A DNA stretch of 64,000 nt, taken from NCBI GenBank assembly GCA_016124195.1, contig WGOE01000004.1, positions 62,001-126,000 of the forward strand. Direction: 5' to 3'. Made by a program: the position numbers and the translations under genes. Below the pieces are notes generated by a model. It was not told where the DNA came from, searched no databases, and saw nothing but the letters and a program-made list of their open reading frames with translations. Positions 10,465-21,344 of the stretch are shown one piece after another. Every line of letters starts with the position of its first letter. Positions within the stretch are counted from its first letter, which is position 1. This DNA comes from a bacterium. Lineage in GTDB: Bacteria > Pseudomonadota > Alphaproteobacteria > Rhodobacterales > Rhodobacteraceae.

Positions 10465-10683
10465 GTTCCACCCGATCCGACAGACGCCATGTCTGACAGC
10501 GCTATCGGGTCAAACGGGGGCTTGGCCAAGGCCAGGAAAGGGCAAATCGCGAGAGTTTTAGCCGATCCGCATCGACCACCACAGGTCAGGCAGAGACCCC
10601 GTTGCCACCCTTCCACGCATCCAGCACAGCGCGCGATGGCTCTGCCTTGGCGGGGCCAGGGACGAAGATGAGTGCCGCAGCCC

Positions 10684-11658
10684 TCACTTCATCGCCATGC
10701 TCGCAGCACTTTCGGGCAGTTCCTCGCCAAAGCAGCGCTGGTAGAACTCGGCCACGGTCTGACGCTCCAACTCGTCGCATTTGTTGAGGAAAGACAGCCG
10801 GAAGGCATAGCCCACATTGCGGAAGATCTCGGCGTTTTGCGCCCAGTTCAGCACGGTGCGCGGCGACATCACGGTCGAGAGATCGCCGTTCATGAAGGCG
10901 GTCCGGGTCAGGTCGGCCACGGTCACCATCTGGCTGATCGTCTTGCGGCCTTTCTCGGTGTTGTAATGCGGCGACTTGGCCAGAACGATGGCGGCCTCGG
11001 CGTCGTGGCTCAGATAGTTCAGCGTGGCCACCAGCGACCAGCGGTCCATCTGGGCCTGGTTGATCTGCTGGGTGCCGTGGTAAAGCCCCGTCGTGTCGCC
11101 CAGACCGACCGTGTTGGCGGTGGCGAACAGGCGGAAATAGGGGCTCGGCGTGATGATCTCGTTCTGATCGAGAAGCGTCAGCTTGCCGTCATGTTCCAAG
11201 ACGCGCTGGATGACGAACATGACGTCCGGGCGGCCGGCGTCATATTCGTCGAAGACGATGGCCACGTTGTTGCGCAGGGCCCAAGGCAGGATGCCCTCGT
11301 GGAATTCAGTCACCTGCATGCCGTCGCGCAGCTTGATGGCGTCCTTGCCGATAAGGTCGATCCGGCTGATATGGCTGTCAAGGTTGACCCGCACGCAGGG
11401 CCAGTTCAGCCGCGCCGCGACCTGCTCGATATGGGTGGATTTGCCCGTGCCGTGATAGCCCTGGATCATCACCCGGCGGTTATAGGCAAAGCCCGCCAGG
11501 ATCGCGAGCGTCGTGTCGGGATCGAACTTGTAGGTCGGGTCCACCTCGGGCACGCGGTCGGTGCGGTCGGCAAAGCCCTTGACCTTCATGTCGGTGTCAA
11601 TCCCGAAGACCTCGCGGACAGAGATCTCTTCGGTGGGTTTCACAGCAATATCCAGCAT
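10684..11658 (-). CDS. cobS: cobaltochelatase subunit CobS
   Basis: AAA+ Walker [21 protein letters not shown], Walker [14 protein letters not shown]; start [29 protein letters not shown]. Confidence 0.95.
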   Translation of the reverse strand: MLDIAVKPTEEISVREVFGIDTDMKVKGFADRTDRVPEVDPTYKFDPDTTLAILAGFAYNRRVMIQGYHGTGKSTHIEQVAARLNWPCVRVNLDSHISRIDLIGKDAIKLRDGMQVTEFHEGILPWALRNNVAIVFDEYDAGRPDVMFVIQRVLEHDGKLTLLDQNEIITPSPYFRLFATANTVGLGDTTGLYHGTQQINQAQMDRWSLVATLNYLSHDAEAAIVLAKSPHYNTEKGRKTISQMVTVADLTRTAFMNGDLSTVMSPRTVLNWAQNAEIFRNVGYAFRLSFLNKCDELERQTVAEFYQRCFGEELPESAASMAMK

Positions 11659-11788
11659 CGTTTTCGGCCCATTTGGTTGCGTCTCATCTGTGAACCATAT
11701 GGCGCGGCGCTGCAAGAGGGCGAGCGGCCCGTGATCCGGCGCCGCCTCGCAGGACAACCGTTTACACAGGCTTGGGCTGCGGCTAACC

Positions 11789-12628
11789 ATGGCGCATACA
11801 ATGCCAAATTCCGGTGCTTTGATCGCTTCGCAATATACAGCCAACACCTATCAGGCCCTGCGCCAGATCATGGCACGGCCCGACGACACCAAGGAATTGG
11901 TTGCGGCGCTGCGGCTTTTGGCAAAATGGCGGGGCGGGATGGTGGCCAATACCATCGCCGCGCGTTCGGGCACGCGGGTTCTGGGCGGGCCATTCGCGGG
12001 GATGGACTGCGGGGCAGGGGTGGCGGAAGGATCGCGCAGTGCGCGGCTTTTGGGCTGCTATGAGGCCACGCTCGCCCCGGTCATCGAAGAGATCGTCGCC
12101 CGTGCCTATCCTCTGGTCATCGATATCGGTTCGGCCGAGGGTTATTACGCTGTCGGTCTGGCCCGGCGCATGCCGCTGAGCCGGATCCTGGCGCGCGACC
12201 AGGACCCGCAGGCCCAGAAACTGTGCAGTGCGCTTGCGGCACTGAACGGGGTGGCCGACAGGGTCGAGGTAGCGGGCCTGTTCCGTCATGCCGATTTCGC
12301 CCGAGCGCTCGATCAGCCCACGGTCGTCCTCTGCGACATCGAGGGCGCCGAGGTCGATCTGCTGGACCCGCAAAAGGCGCCGGGTCTTCTGGCCGCCGAT
12401 ATCCTTGTCGAATGCCACGATTGCCTTACCCCCGGGATCACCCTGCTGTTGAGCGAAAGGTTCGCCGCCAGCCACGAGATCTGCCGCATCGACCGTGGAC
12501 TGCAGGACGCGACCCTGCCGCCCTGGATGGAAGAATTATCCGACCTCGACCGCCTGCTCGCCCTGTGGGAATGGCGCTCGGGCCCGACCCCCTGGCTCTG
12601 GATGCGCCACAAAGGACCGACCCCGTGA
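11789..12628 (+). CDS. SAM-dependent methyltransferase (class I; FkbM-like context)
   Basis: [24 protein letters not shown]-binding motif, [16 protein letters not shown]; overlaps next gene start. Confidence 0.75.
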   Translation: MAHTMPNSGALIASQYTANTYQALRQIMARPDDTKELVAALRLLAKWRGGMVANTIAARSGTRVLGGPFAGMDCGAGVAEGSRSARLLGCYEATLAPVIEEIVARAYPLVIDIGSAEGYYAVGLARRMPLSRILARDQDPQAQKLCSALAALNGVADRVEVAGLFRHADFARALDQPTVVLCDIEGAEVDLLDPQKAPGLLAADILVECHDCLTPGITLLLSERFAASHEICRIDRGLQDATLPPWMEELSDLDRLLALWEWRSGPTPWLWMRHKGPTP

Positions 12629-14286
12629 CCGAACGTGCCAATGCCGCCATCTTCTACGCCTCCGACGGCTACCGGCCCGACGCCAAGGGCATCAACGGCC
12701 GCCGGGTCGCGGGCGAATCCTTCCTGCGCGGCTTTCTCAAGCATGGCGAGGTGGAGGAATTCGTCATCCTGACCAAATCCGCATCCGAGGCGAACGAGGT
12801 CACCGAACTTGCCACCGCGACCCGCCCCGACAAGGCGCTGCGCGCTGTGGGCCTGGTGCGGCCGCAGGCCATCGCCCCGGTCGAGGCGCTCTATTACCCG
12901 GCCGCCAATATCTCGGGCGAGGCCTGGCGGCGGGCCGATCACGGCTCGGGCGCCTGGGCGATCTGCGGGGTCACGCATACCACCTCGACCCCCGGCATCA
13001 TGCAGGGCCTCTTCGATCTGCGCATGGCGCCGCTGATGGAATGGGACGCGGTGATCTGCACCTCGCGCGCGGTGCAGGGCGCCGTGCAGACCCAGATGGA
13101 CCTGATCGACAACCACATCCGCCACCGTTTCCGGACCGAGCCGCCGCCGCGGCCGATGTTCCCGGTGATCCCCCTGGGCGTTCACACCGAGGCCTTTGCC
13201 CGCGACGCCGCCGCCCGGGCCGACCTGCGCGCCCAACTGGGCGCAGCCGAGCGCGACGTGGTCTTCGCCACCATCGCGCGCCTCTCGCCGCACGAGAAAT
13301 TCGACCCGGTGCCGATCTATATCGCGATGCATGCGGCCGCGCGCGAATTGCCGGCCGGCGTCAAGTTGCATGTGGTCATGTGCGGCATCTTCCGCCAGCC
13401 CTATGCCCGCAAGGTTTTCGAGGAGAGCGCGGCCCGCCTGATGCCCGATGTGGGCTTTCTGATCCTCGATGGCAACAAGGCCGAGGATCGCAAGGCCGCG
13501 CTTTCGGGCGCCGACGTGTTCCTCTTCATGATCGACAACATTCAGGAGACCTTTGGCCTCGCCCCGCTTGAAGGCATGGCCGCGGGGCTTCCGGTCCTCG
13601 CCTCGGATTGGGACGGGCTGAAGGACACTGTCGTGCCAGAGGTCGGCTTGCGGGTCACCTCGCGCATGCTCGGTCCGCATCACCATGTCAACGAAAGCCT
13701 GCGGCTGCAGGGCGGTGTTGACGACTACACCCAATATTGCGCCGCGGTCTCGGCGATGACCGAACTCGACATGGTCGACATGAAGGCCAAGATCCTCGCG
13801 CTGGCCAGCAACCCCGACCTGCGGGCCCGGATGGGGGCCGCGGCCCAACGCCATGTGCGGGACCATTACGACTGGAAGGCGGTCATCCCGCAGATGCAGG
13901 CGCTCTGGGCCGAACAGATCGCGGCCAAGACCGCGGCGCGGGCCAGGTCCTTCCGCATCCCGGCCTATTGCCTGCCGGTCAGCCCGTCGCCGAGCCTTTT
14001 GTTTGCCGGCTACCCATCCGCCACCGCCACCCTCCTGCAAGAGCGTTTCCACGCGCCTGACCGCAGCGGCCTCGCCCCCCTGGACGAGGTCCTGGCCCTG
14101 CGCAACTACCAGGGCCTGAACCGGACCTTCGCCGACCCCGCCCAAATCGCCGTGGTCTACGCCGCCGTGCAGTCCGGCAAGAGCCGTGTGGTCGAGATCT
14201 GCGAAGCCACCAGAATGCGCGAGGCCTTTGTCGAACGCGTGCTCATGTGGCTCCTGAAATACGATTTCATCCGCCGCACCGACTGA
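12625..14286 (+). CDS. glycosyltransferase (GT4-like) with C-terminal extension
   Basis: GTG start at 12625 overlapping the previous stop (GTGA); GT-B style ETFGLAPLEGMAAGLPVLASDWDGLKDTV; ORF track call begins too far upstream. Confidence 0.82.
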   Translation: MTERANAAIFYASDGYRPDAKGINGRRVAGESFLRGFLKHGEVEEFVILTKSASEANEVTELATATRPDKALRAVGLVRPQAIAPVEALYYPAANISGEAWRRADHGSGAWAICGVTHTTSTPGIMQGLFDLRMAPLMEWDAVICTSRAVQGAVQTQMDLIDNHIRHRFRTEPPPRPMFPVIPLGVHTEAFARDAAARADLRAQLGAAERDVVFATIARLSPHEKFDPVPIYIAMHAAARELPAGVKLHVVMCGIFRQPYARKVFEESAARLMPDVGFLILDGNKAEDRKAALSGADVFLFMIDNIQETFGLAPLEGMAAGLPVLASDWDGLKDTVVPEVGLRVTSRMLGPHHHVNESLRLQGGVDDYTQYCAAVSAMTELDMVDMKAKILALASNPDLRARMGAAAQRHVRDHYDWKAVIPQMQALWAEQIAAKTAARARSFRIPAYCLPVSPSPSLLFAGYPSATATLLQERFHAPDRSGLAPLDEVLALRNYQGLNRTFADPAQIAVVYAAVQSGKSRVVEICEATRMREAFVERVLMWLLKYDFIRRTD

Positions 14287-14507
14287 AGCCGCATGGCAAG
14301 CCGACGCATGGTTCAAATCATGCGGCCCGACCGACCCCAGCCGATCAACCCCCGCCGATCGACCCGAGCCGACCGATCCCAGCCGATCTCCCTTGCGCCG
14401 ATCTCCCCGGTACGGCCGGAAATCCTGCGCCGCCCCGGGGATAAAACCCGCAAGCCGCTACTTTCTCCAATCCTGATTGCTCTTTGCAGCACTACTCCAC
14501 GGGAGGT

Positions 14508-14530
14508 CCGGAGGGTGTGAAACCCTCCGG
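14508..14530 (+). terminator. hairpin CCGGAGGGT-GTGAA-ACCCTCCGG, member of the dispersed hairpin+box family
   Basis: 9-bp perfect stem preceded by ACTACTCCACGGGAGGT; between convergent glycosyltransferase and dnaJ-like genes. Confidence 0.6.
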
Positions 14531-14567
14531 CGCCCGTGCAGGTCGCAAGAGCGCAGGACCGGCGCCA

Positions 14568-15200
14568 TCACTCCTTGAAGTAGCGGCTGTCCTTGATCTG
14601 GTCCCAGGCCCAGACGACTTGCTGCAGACGCTCTTCGTCAGACCGGTCGCCGCCGTTCATGTCGGGATGCAGGTCCTTCACCAGGCTCTTGTACTGCTTG
14701 CGGATCTCGGTCTTGGTCCAGGTGTCGCGGGCGTCCATTATTTCCAGCGCCTTGCGCTCGGTCGGCGGCAGCTTGCGCGTCGCGTTCGAGGTGGTGGGCG
14801 CCTTGCTCTGCGTGCCCTTGTCACCCAGGATGTCCATGGGGTCGTTCACCCCCAGTCGCGCCCAGGACCGCCCATCGTCCTTGCGGCTGAAGGGGGTGGT
14901 CTCACGCTCCCACAGGCGGTCCTTGTCCAGCAGTTTCTGGAATTCCTCGTCGGTGGCAGCGCCGAAGAAGTTCCACTTCAGGTTGTATTCGCGCACATGA
15001 TCGCGACAGAACCAGAAGAACTCGTTCAGATGGTCGGGCGATTTCGGGGCGCGGTAGGCGCCCTTTTCGCGGCAGCCGGGGTAATCGCAGGCGCGATTGG
15101 CGTGTTCAGAGGCACCCGACATGCCGCGACGGCCCGTCTTGCGCTTCGCCTTGTCGGAAGAAACACGAATATCGAACTCAAACGGGGGGCGATTTGACAT
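14568..15200 (-). CDS. J-domain (DnaJ-like) protein
   Basis: C-terminal J domain with HPD (YKSLVKDLHPDMNGGDRSDEERLQQVVWAW). Confidence 0.9.
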   Translation of the reverse strand: MSNRPPFEFDIRVSSDKAKRKTGRRGMSGASEHANRACDYPGCREKGAYRAPKSPDHLNEFFWFCRDHVREYNLKWNFFGAATDEEFQKLLDKDRLWERETTPFSRKDDGRSWARLGVNDPMDILGDKGTQSKAPTTSNATRKLPPTERKALEIMDARDTWTKTEIRKQYKSLVKDLHPDMNGGDRSDEERLQQVVWAWDQIKDSRYFKE

Positions 15201-15271
15201 CACGGGGCCTTTCCGACTCGGGGCGTCAAGAATAGGGGATTTGGCAGCAAGTTGAAGGGGGTCATGTGAAA

Positions 15272-15523
15272 ATGGCGATAAAGGACGAAATCGAGGCGCG
15301 CTTGCGCGAGGCCTTTGCCGTGACCGCGCTGGATGTGGTCAACGAAAGCCACCGTCATGCCGGCCATGCCGGCGATGACGGTTCGGGTGAGAGCCACTTC
15401 GCCGTGTCGCTGCGCGCGCCCGAATTATCCGCGATGAGCCGGCTTGCCCGCCACCGGGCCGTGCAGGGGGCCCTCGGCGACATCAACACGCGGGTTCACG
15501 CCCTCTCGCTCGACATCGGCTGA
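15272..15523 (+). CDS. bolA: BolA family protein
   Basis: IEARLREAFAVTALDVVNESHRHAGHAGDDGSGESHFAVSL...ARHRAVQGALGD...VHALSL; adjacent to dnaJ-like gene. Confidence 0.92.
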   Translation: MAIKDEIEARLREAFAVTALDVVNESHRHAGHAGDDGSGESHFAVSLRAPELSAMSRLARHRAVQGALGDINTRVHALSLDIG

Positions 15524-15532
15524 CCGGCCCGC

Positions 15533-15551
15533 GATTTTTCTGCGAAAAATC
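15533..15551. repeat. palindrome GATTTTT-CTGCG-AAAAATC
   Basis: Also found at 30927-30945 and 49530-49548, with an inverted covariant copy at 15630-15648. Confidence 0.75.
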
Positions 15552-15629
15552 AGACCTGCCGCGGCGAAGCGCCCGACCTTGCCCGTCCGCGTTGGAAGCC
15601 GTCGATCGACAAGGCGCAGCCCAAGTCTC

Positions 15630-15648
15630 GATTCTTCGCAGAAGAATC
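15630..15648. repeat. palindrome GATTCTT-CGCAG-AAGAATC (inverted, covariant copy)
   Basis: Reverse-complement orientation of the 15533 copy, with paired T>C / A>G stem substitution. Confidence 0.75.
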
Positions 15649-15666
15649 GCGGGCCGCGCCCGCGCC

Positions 15667-17811
15667 TCAACCCTGTGCCTTGCGCTGCAGGCGACGGGCA
15701 TGCAGGATCGGCTCGGTATAGCCCGAAGGCTGGCGGCGCCCCTGAAACACCAGATCGTGCGCCGCAAGATAGGCGATGCCGTTGAAGGCCGGCGCCATCG
15801 GCACATAAGCCGCATCGCCCGCGTTCTGCCGGTCCACCAGCGCCGCCATCTTCTGCAACGCCTGTTCCACTTGATCCGGTGTCACCACGCCATGATGCAG
15901 CCAATTGGCGATATGTTGCGAGGAAATCCGGCAGGTGGCGCGGTCCTCCATCAGGCCCACGTCGTTGAGGTCCGGCACTTTGGAACAGCCGACGCCCTGA
16001 TCGATCCAGCGCACCACATAGCCCAGGATGCCCTGCGCGTTGTTTTCCACCTCGCGCAGGATCTGCGCCTCGGTCCAGCGCCGATAGCTCGCGGTCGGAA
16101 TCTCCAGCAGGGTTTCGACATAGGCGCGCCGCCCGCCTGCCGCCAGACGCCTTTGCACAGCAAAGACGTCGATCTTGTGGTAATGCAGCGCATGCAGGAT
16201 GGCCGCAGTGGGCGAGGGCACCCAGGCGCAATTCGCCCCCGCCTTGGGATGCTCGATCTTCTGTTCCAGCATGGCGGCCATCAGGTCGGGCGCCGCCCAC
16301 ATGCCCTTGCCGATCTGCGCCCGCCCCGACAACCCGCATTCCAGCCCGATGTCGACATTCTGGTTCTCGTAAGCCCCGATCCAGGACTTGCGCTTGATGA
16401 AGTCCTTGCGGCTGAAGGGGCCGGCCTCCATCGAGGTGTGGATCTCGTCGCCGGTCCGGTCCAGAAAGCCCGTATTGATGAAGGCCACACGGTGCCGCGC
16501 CGCCCGGATGCACTCCTTGAGATTGACCGAGGTGCGCCGCTCTTCGTCCATCACGCCGATCTTGACGGTATGCCGCGGCAGACCCAGAAAATCCTCGACC
16601 CAGCCGAAAACCGCATCGGCAAAGGCCACTTCCTCTGGCCCGTGCATCTTGGGTTTGACCACATAGACCGAGCCCTGATGCGAATTGCGCAGGCCCGCGC
16701 TCCGCAACAGGTCGTGCTTGGCGATCAGCACGGTCAGGGCGGCATCCATCAGGCCCTCGAACACTTCGTGACCGTCGCGGTCGAGGATGGCCGGGTTGGT
16801 CATCAGATGGCCCACATTGCGGATCCACAGCAGAGCCCGGCCCTTAAGCGTCAGCGTGCCGCCATCCGGCGCGGTGAAGGCGCGGTCCTCGTTCAGGCGG
16901 CGGGTGATCTTGCGGCCGGCCTTTTCCAGATCGGCCGTCAGGCTGCCCTGCATCAGGCCCAGCCAGTTGGCATAGGCTGCCACCTTGTCCTCGGCATCGA
17001 CGCAGGCGACCGAATCCTCGCAATCCATGATGGCCGAGACAGCACTTTCCAGCACGATGTCGGCCAAGAGCGCCTGATCGCGCGATCCGATCGGATGGGC
17101 GCGGTCGAACACCAGTTCGACATGCAGGCCGTTGTTGCACAGCAAGACCGAATCCGGGGCCTTGGGATTGCCCTTGTAGCCCACGAATTTCTCGGGGCTC
17201 ACCAGCGGCAGGTCATCGACCAGCAGGACACCGTCCTTGATGGCATAACGGCGCGCGTCGGCATGGCTGGTGCCCGTGATCGGAAAGGCCTCGTCCAGAA
17301 AGACCCGGGCGCGCGCCACGACCCGCGCGCCGCGGCCGCGGTCATAGCCGCCCGCGGGGGCCGGGCTGCCCATCGCATCCGTGCCGTAAAAGGCGTCGTA
17401 AAGACTGCCCCAGCGCGCATTGGCGGCATTGAGCGCGTAGCGCGCATTGGTGATCGGCACCACCAGCTGCGGCCCCGGGATAGAGGCGATTTCGGGGTCC
17501 ACCCCGGCGGTGTCGATCTGGAAGGCCGGCCCCTCGGGCAAAAGATAGCCGATCTCGCGCAGGAAGGCGGCATAGGCGTCCGGGTCATGCGGCGTGTTGC
17601 GATGGCTCAGATGCCAGGCGTCGATCCGGGCCTGCAGATCGTCACGCCGCGCCAGCAGGGCCCGGTTCTTCGGCCCCATCTCATGCACCAGCGCGGACAG
17701 CCCGGCCCAGAACGCCCCGGCCTCCACCCCTGATCCCGGCAGGGCCTGATCCTCCACGAAACGGGCCAGACAGTCTTCGACCTGAAGATCGGCGCGGGCG
17801 ACACGAGCCAT
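15667..17811 (-). CDS. glcB: malate synthase G
   Basis: 714 aa; [91 protein letters not shown]. Confidence 0.96.
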   Translation of the reverse strand: MARVARADLQVEDCLARFVEDQALPGSGVEAGAFWAGLSALVHEMGPKNRALLARRDDLQARIDAWHLSHRNTPHDPDAYAAFLREIGYLLPEGPAFQIDTAGVDPEIASIPGPQLVVPITNARYALNAANARWGSLYDAFYGTDAMGSPAPAGGYDRGRGARVVARARVFLDEAFPITGTSHADARRYAIKDGVLLVDDLPLVSPEKFVGYKGNPKAPDSVLLCNNGLHVELVFDRAHPIGSRDQALLADIVLESAVSAIMDCEDSVACVDAEDKVAAYANWLGLMQGSLTADLEKAGRKITRRLNEDRAFTAPDGGTLTLKGRALLWIRNVGHLMTNPAILDRDGHEVFEGLMDAALTVLIAKHDLLRSAGLRNSHQGSVYVVKPKMHGPEEVAFADAVFGWVEDFLGLPRHTVKIGVMDEERRTSVNLKECIRAARHRVAFINTGFLDRTGDEIHTSMEAGPFSRKDFIKRKSWIGAYENQNVDIGLECGLSGRAQIGKGMWAAPDLMAAMLEQKIEHPKAGANCAWVPSPTAAILHALHYHKIDVFAVQRRLAAGGRRAYVETLLEIPTASYRRWTEAQILREVENNAQGILGYVVRWIDQGVGCSKVPDLNDVGLMEDRATCRISSQHIANWLHHGVVTPDQVEQALQKMAALVDRQNAGDAAYVPMAPAFNGIAYLAAHDLVFQGRRQPSGYTEPILHARRLQRKAQG

Positions 17812-17997
17812 GACAATTCTCCCTCTAAGGCCGGGATATCAGACAGGAAGAACGCCCCGACTGCAAGCGACAGCCCAGGGCAATTGCCGGGCAATCCCCA
17901 GAAGCACCCTCAACCAATTCGGAAAGGCCCGGCCCTGGCTCATCCAGACAAGACGACGCCCGAGCGGCCGGTCCGGCGGCACCTCGTGGCGGGACGG

Positions 17998-20235
17998 CTA
18001 AAGCTTCAACCCGGCGAGATAGTCCATCAGGGCGCCCCGCACGTTTTCCTCGCCCCGCTCGCGGGCCGCATCCATCGCGGCGCGCGCCGCCCCCAGATCG
18101 GCCACCCGCAGCAAGGCCTTGACCGGCCCGATCGAGGCCGGACGCATCGACAGCACCCGCAGCCCCATCGCGGCAAAGGCCAGCGCCTCGATCGGCCGCC
18201 CGGCATCTTCGCCGCAATAGGACAGCTTGGTGCCAAACGGTGCGCAGCGCCGCACGATATGGTCGATCAGTTCCAGAAACGACACGTTCAACACGTCATA
18301 GCGCTTGCGCACCCGTTCATTCTCGCGGTCGGCGGCAAAGAAGAACTGTTTCAGGTCATTGCCGCCGATCGAGATGAAATCGGCCAGCCGGAAGAATTCG
18401 TCGGGTGCAAAGGCCAGCGAGGGCGTCTCGAGCATGGCACCGATCTTGAGGTCCTTGGGCACCGTGTGGCCCAGGCTCTTTTCGCGGTGGATCTCGCGCA
18501 GGACATGGCTGCGCGCCGCCTTGAACTCGCCGAACTCGCTGATGAAGGGGAACATGACATGCAGATCGCGTCCGCCCGACGCGCGCAGCAGTGCCTGAAG
18601 CTGCATGCGCAGCACGCCCGGCTTGTCGAGCCCGACCCGGATCGCCCGCCACCCCATCGCAGGGTTGGGTTCGTCATTGGGCTTCATATAGGGCAGGACC
18701 TTGTCCGACCCGATGTCGAGCGTGCGGAATGCCACCGGCCGGCCCTTGGCCGCATCCATCACGCGGGCGTAAAGCGTGGCCAGTTCCGAACGCTGCGGCA
18801 TCTTGTTGCGGATCAGGAACTGCAACTCGGTGCGAAAGAGGCCGACCCCCTCGGCGCCCGATCCCACGAGCGAGGGCAGATCGGCCATGAGCCCGGCATT
18901 CATCAGCAGTTCCACCCGCGCCCCGTCGGTCGTCAGCGCCGGCAGGTCGCGCAGGCTGGCGTAGCGCTTTTGCGCCTCGGCCTGCATGGCGATCTTGTCG
19001 CGGAAGGACCGCGAGATCGTCTCTTCCGGCCGCAGATGCACGATGCCCTGATCGCCATCGACCAGGATGGCATTGCCGTTCAGCGCGTCCGTGATGATGC
19101 CCTTGGCATGGATGACCATCGGGATGGCCAGGGCGCGCGCCACGACCGCGGCGTGGCTGCCGACCGAGCCTTCCTCCAGCACGACGCCCTTCAGGCGGCG
19201 GCCATAGTCCAGCAGTTCGGCCGGCCCGATGTTGCGCGCCACCAGTACCGGGTCTTCGGGCATCGCGGCGCCGGTGTCGCGGCCCTGGCCGGTCAGGATG
19301 CGCAAGAGCCGGTTCGACAGGTCGTCCAGGTCATGCAGGCGTTCGCGCAGATAGGCGTCCTCGACCTGTTCCAGCCGGTTCCGCGCGGTGGACTGTTCCT
19401 TTTCCACAGCGGCCTCGGCCGACAGGCCGCGCTGGATGTCTTCCTCCATCCGGCGCAGCCAGCCGCGCGAATGGGCGAACATCCGGTAGGCTTCCAGCAC
19501 CGCCTTCTGTTCCTTGTCGAGACTTTCGGCCGCCAGCAGATCATCGACCGACACGCGCAATTCGCCCACCGCCTCGCGGATCCGGTCGATCTCGGTCAGG
19601 GGGTCGTCGGCGACCGGGTTCGTCACCACGACGCGCGGTTCATGCAGCCAGACATGGCCCTCGGCCGCGCCCTCCTGCCCGCAGGTGCCGCGAAACATGA
19701 TCGGCTGACGGTGCAGTGCCAGACCGTTGTCGCCGCCAAAGGCGCCCAGTTCAGCCATCTCTGCCAGCACCATCGCCACGACTTCGATGGCGTCGATGTC
19801 GTCCTCGGTATAGATGCGGGCGTCCTTGGATTGCAGGACGAGGACGCCAAGCCGCTCCCCGACCCGCTGGATCGGCACGCCCAGAAACGAGGAATAGATC
19901 TCTTCCCCCGTCTCAGGCATGAAACGAAAGCCCTTTTCGGCCGGCGCATTGGCCGTGTTGACCGGCTGGCCCAGGCGCGCCACCCGGCCCACCAGACCTT
20001 CGCCCAGCTTCATCCGTGTCTTGTGGACGGCTTCCTTCTTCAGCCCCTCGGTCGCACAAAGTTCCAGCGTCTCGGGGTCGCGGAAAAGGTAGATCGAGCA
20101 GACCTCGGTCCCCATCGAATCCGCGATGATATGGGTGATGCGGTCCAGCCGGTCCTGCCCGTGGTCGGGCATGCCCAGGACATCGCGCAGGCGGCGCAAG
20201 AGCTTGCGGCTGTCGCTTTCCTTCCGTTCGCCCAT
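17998..20235 (-). CDS. ptsP: phosphoenolpyruvate-protein phosphotransferase PtsP (EI-Ntr, GAF + EI)
   Basis: N-terminal GAF domain, GSHAAVVARALAIPMV His motif, PEP-binding C-domain (LFRTELQFLIRNKMP, MFPFISEFGEF); start at MGERKESDSR. Confidence 0.94.
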   Translation of the reverse strand: MGERKESDSRKLLRRLRDVLGMPDHGQDRLDRITHIIADSMGTEVCSIYLFRDPETLELCATEGLKKEAVHKTRMKLGEGLVGRVARLGQPVNTANAPAEKGFRFMPETGEEIYSSFLGVPIQRVGERLGVLVLQSKDARIYTEDDIDAIEVVAMVLAEMAELGAFGGDNGLALHRQPIMFRGTCGQEGAAEGHVWLHEPRVVVTNPVADDPLTEIDRIREAVGELRVSVDDLLAAESLDKEQKAVLEAYRMFAHSRGWLRRMEEDIQRGLSAEAAVEKEQSTARNRLEQVEDAYLRERLHDLDDLSNRLLRILTGQGRDTGAAMPEDPVLVARNIGPAELLDYGRRLKGVVLEEGSVGSHAAVVARALAIPMVIHAKGIITDALNGNAILVDGDQGIVHLRPEETISRSFRDKIAMQAEAQKRYASLRDLPALTTDGARVELLMNAGLMADLPSLVGSGAEGVGLFRTELQFLIRNKMPQRSELATLYARVMDAAKGRPVAFRTLDIGSDKVLPYMKPNDEPNPAMGWRAIRVGLDKPGVLRMQLQALLRASGGRDLHVMFPFISEFGEFKAARSHVLREIHREKSLGHTVPKDLKIGAMLETPSLAFAPDEFFRLADFISIGGNDLKQFFFAADRENERVRKRYDVLNVSFLELIDHIVRRCAPFGTKLSYCGEDAGRPIEALAFAAMGLRVLSMRPASIGPVKALLRVADLGAARAAMDAARERGEENVRGALMDYLAGLKL

Positions 20236-20560
20236 CTGCCCCCCCAACTGCCAGCGCCAGAGCCTGGCCACTCGATCCCGGTCAAGACCCGCCGTCTGGC
20301 GCCTTTATCGCCGCCTTCGGCCGGTTAAGAAAGGGGCAGGCAAGCAGATTTTCCACGCCATGACGTGAAACCTGCGAGGCCGGCAAAGGCCCACCGCTTT
20401 TTGCCCGGGATTTGAGCGGCATTTGGGCCTCGCAATCGGCGGACCAGGCAGGGGCACCCGATTGATTTTGCGATCGAGGAGGGCTAGGATCGGCTATCAG
20501 GTCCGCTGCCGGGTCCGTTCCGCGTCAGGCGCGATCACGTCTTGGAAGGGCAGCTTTTCG

Positions 20561-21298
20561 ATGATGAAACGGGACATGCTGCACCTTGTTCTTAACGCGC
20601 TGGCCTTGGCCGGGGCCCTTGCCCTGCCGGTGGCCAGCATGGCCAATGACGCCTCGGGATTTCCTTCGCAACAGCCGGATCAGGTGGATGGTGCTGCGGT
20701 TTGGTCCGGGGCGCGCCTGATCCTCGCGCAATACACCGGAGGAACCGACGGCACGGGTGGCCAGGGTTATGGCGGCGGCGAAAAGTCGGACCACGAGGGC
20801 TCTGGCCACATGCCGGTGGCCGGTCCGGTCCCGATGGCCCCCGATGCCGACGGGATATCGCCGGAGGCGACGGCCGCGCTCGTCGCGGCGCTGAATGCGG
20901 GGACCGAGTTCTGCCAGAACCTGCGCAACCCCGCCTACAATGTCGATTGTCTGAGCTATGAATATTGGCAATCGGCCCAGGCGCTGCCCAAGACCGGTGG
21001 CTATGCCGATGCAAGGAAGGCCCTGCTGGATGCGGCGGAAAAGCTGCACAATCTGGCGGTTGCCAACCGCGACCGAAGCCAGCCGGCCGCGCGGGGCCGC
21101 GTTGGCAAGACGAGCACCAGCCGGCCCCTGACGCCGGTGCGCGACGTCGCGGCTGTCAATGCCCAGGCTGCGGTCATCGTGCATGACACCAATCTGGTGC
21201 TGTTGCGATCGAGCAGCGGGTCGAACCAGCGCAGGCTCGCCTACAGCCAGATCGCCGCCGTGGTCAATTCGACCAAGGTCCTGCTGCGATCAAGCTGA
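20561..21298 (+). CDS. hypothetical secreted protein
   Basis: Signal peptide MMKRDMLHLVLNALALAGALALPVASMA; no recognised family; C-terminal internal repeat (NLVLLRSSS...TKVLLRSS). Confidence 0.65.
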   Translation: MMKRDMLHLVLNALALAGALALPVASMANDASGFPSQQPDQVDGAAVWSGARLILAQYTGGTDGTGGQGYGGGEKSDHEGSGHMPVAGPVPMAPDADGISPEATAALVAALNAGTEFCQNLRNPAYNVDCLSYEYWQSAQALPKTGGYADARKALLDAAEKLHNLAVANRDRSQPAARGRVGKTSTSRPLTPVRDVAAVNAQAAVIVHDTNLVLLRSSSGSNQRRLAYSQIAAVVNSTKVLLRSS

Positions 21299-21344
21299 GG
21301 CCGGCGCGGTGGGCCCACCCGCCGCCTTCCGGCCCCGCAGGCGT

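Noticed and set aside
12313-14316. 667-aa minus ORF
   Set aside because: Antisense to the glycosyltransferase gene, which has clear GT motifs and coupled translation.
15592-20328. Long + ORFs 15592-17733 and 17884-20328
   Set aside because: Antisense shadows of glcB and ptsP, rich in H/R/G/Q with no domain.
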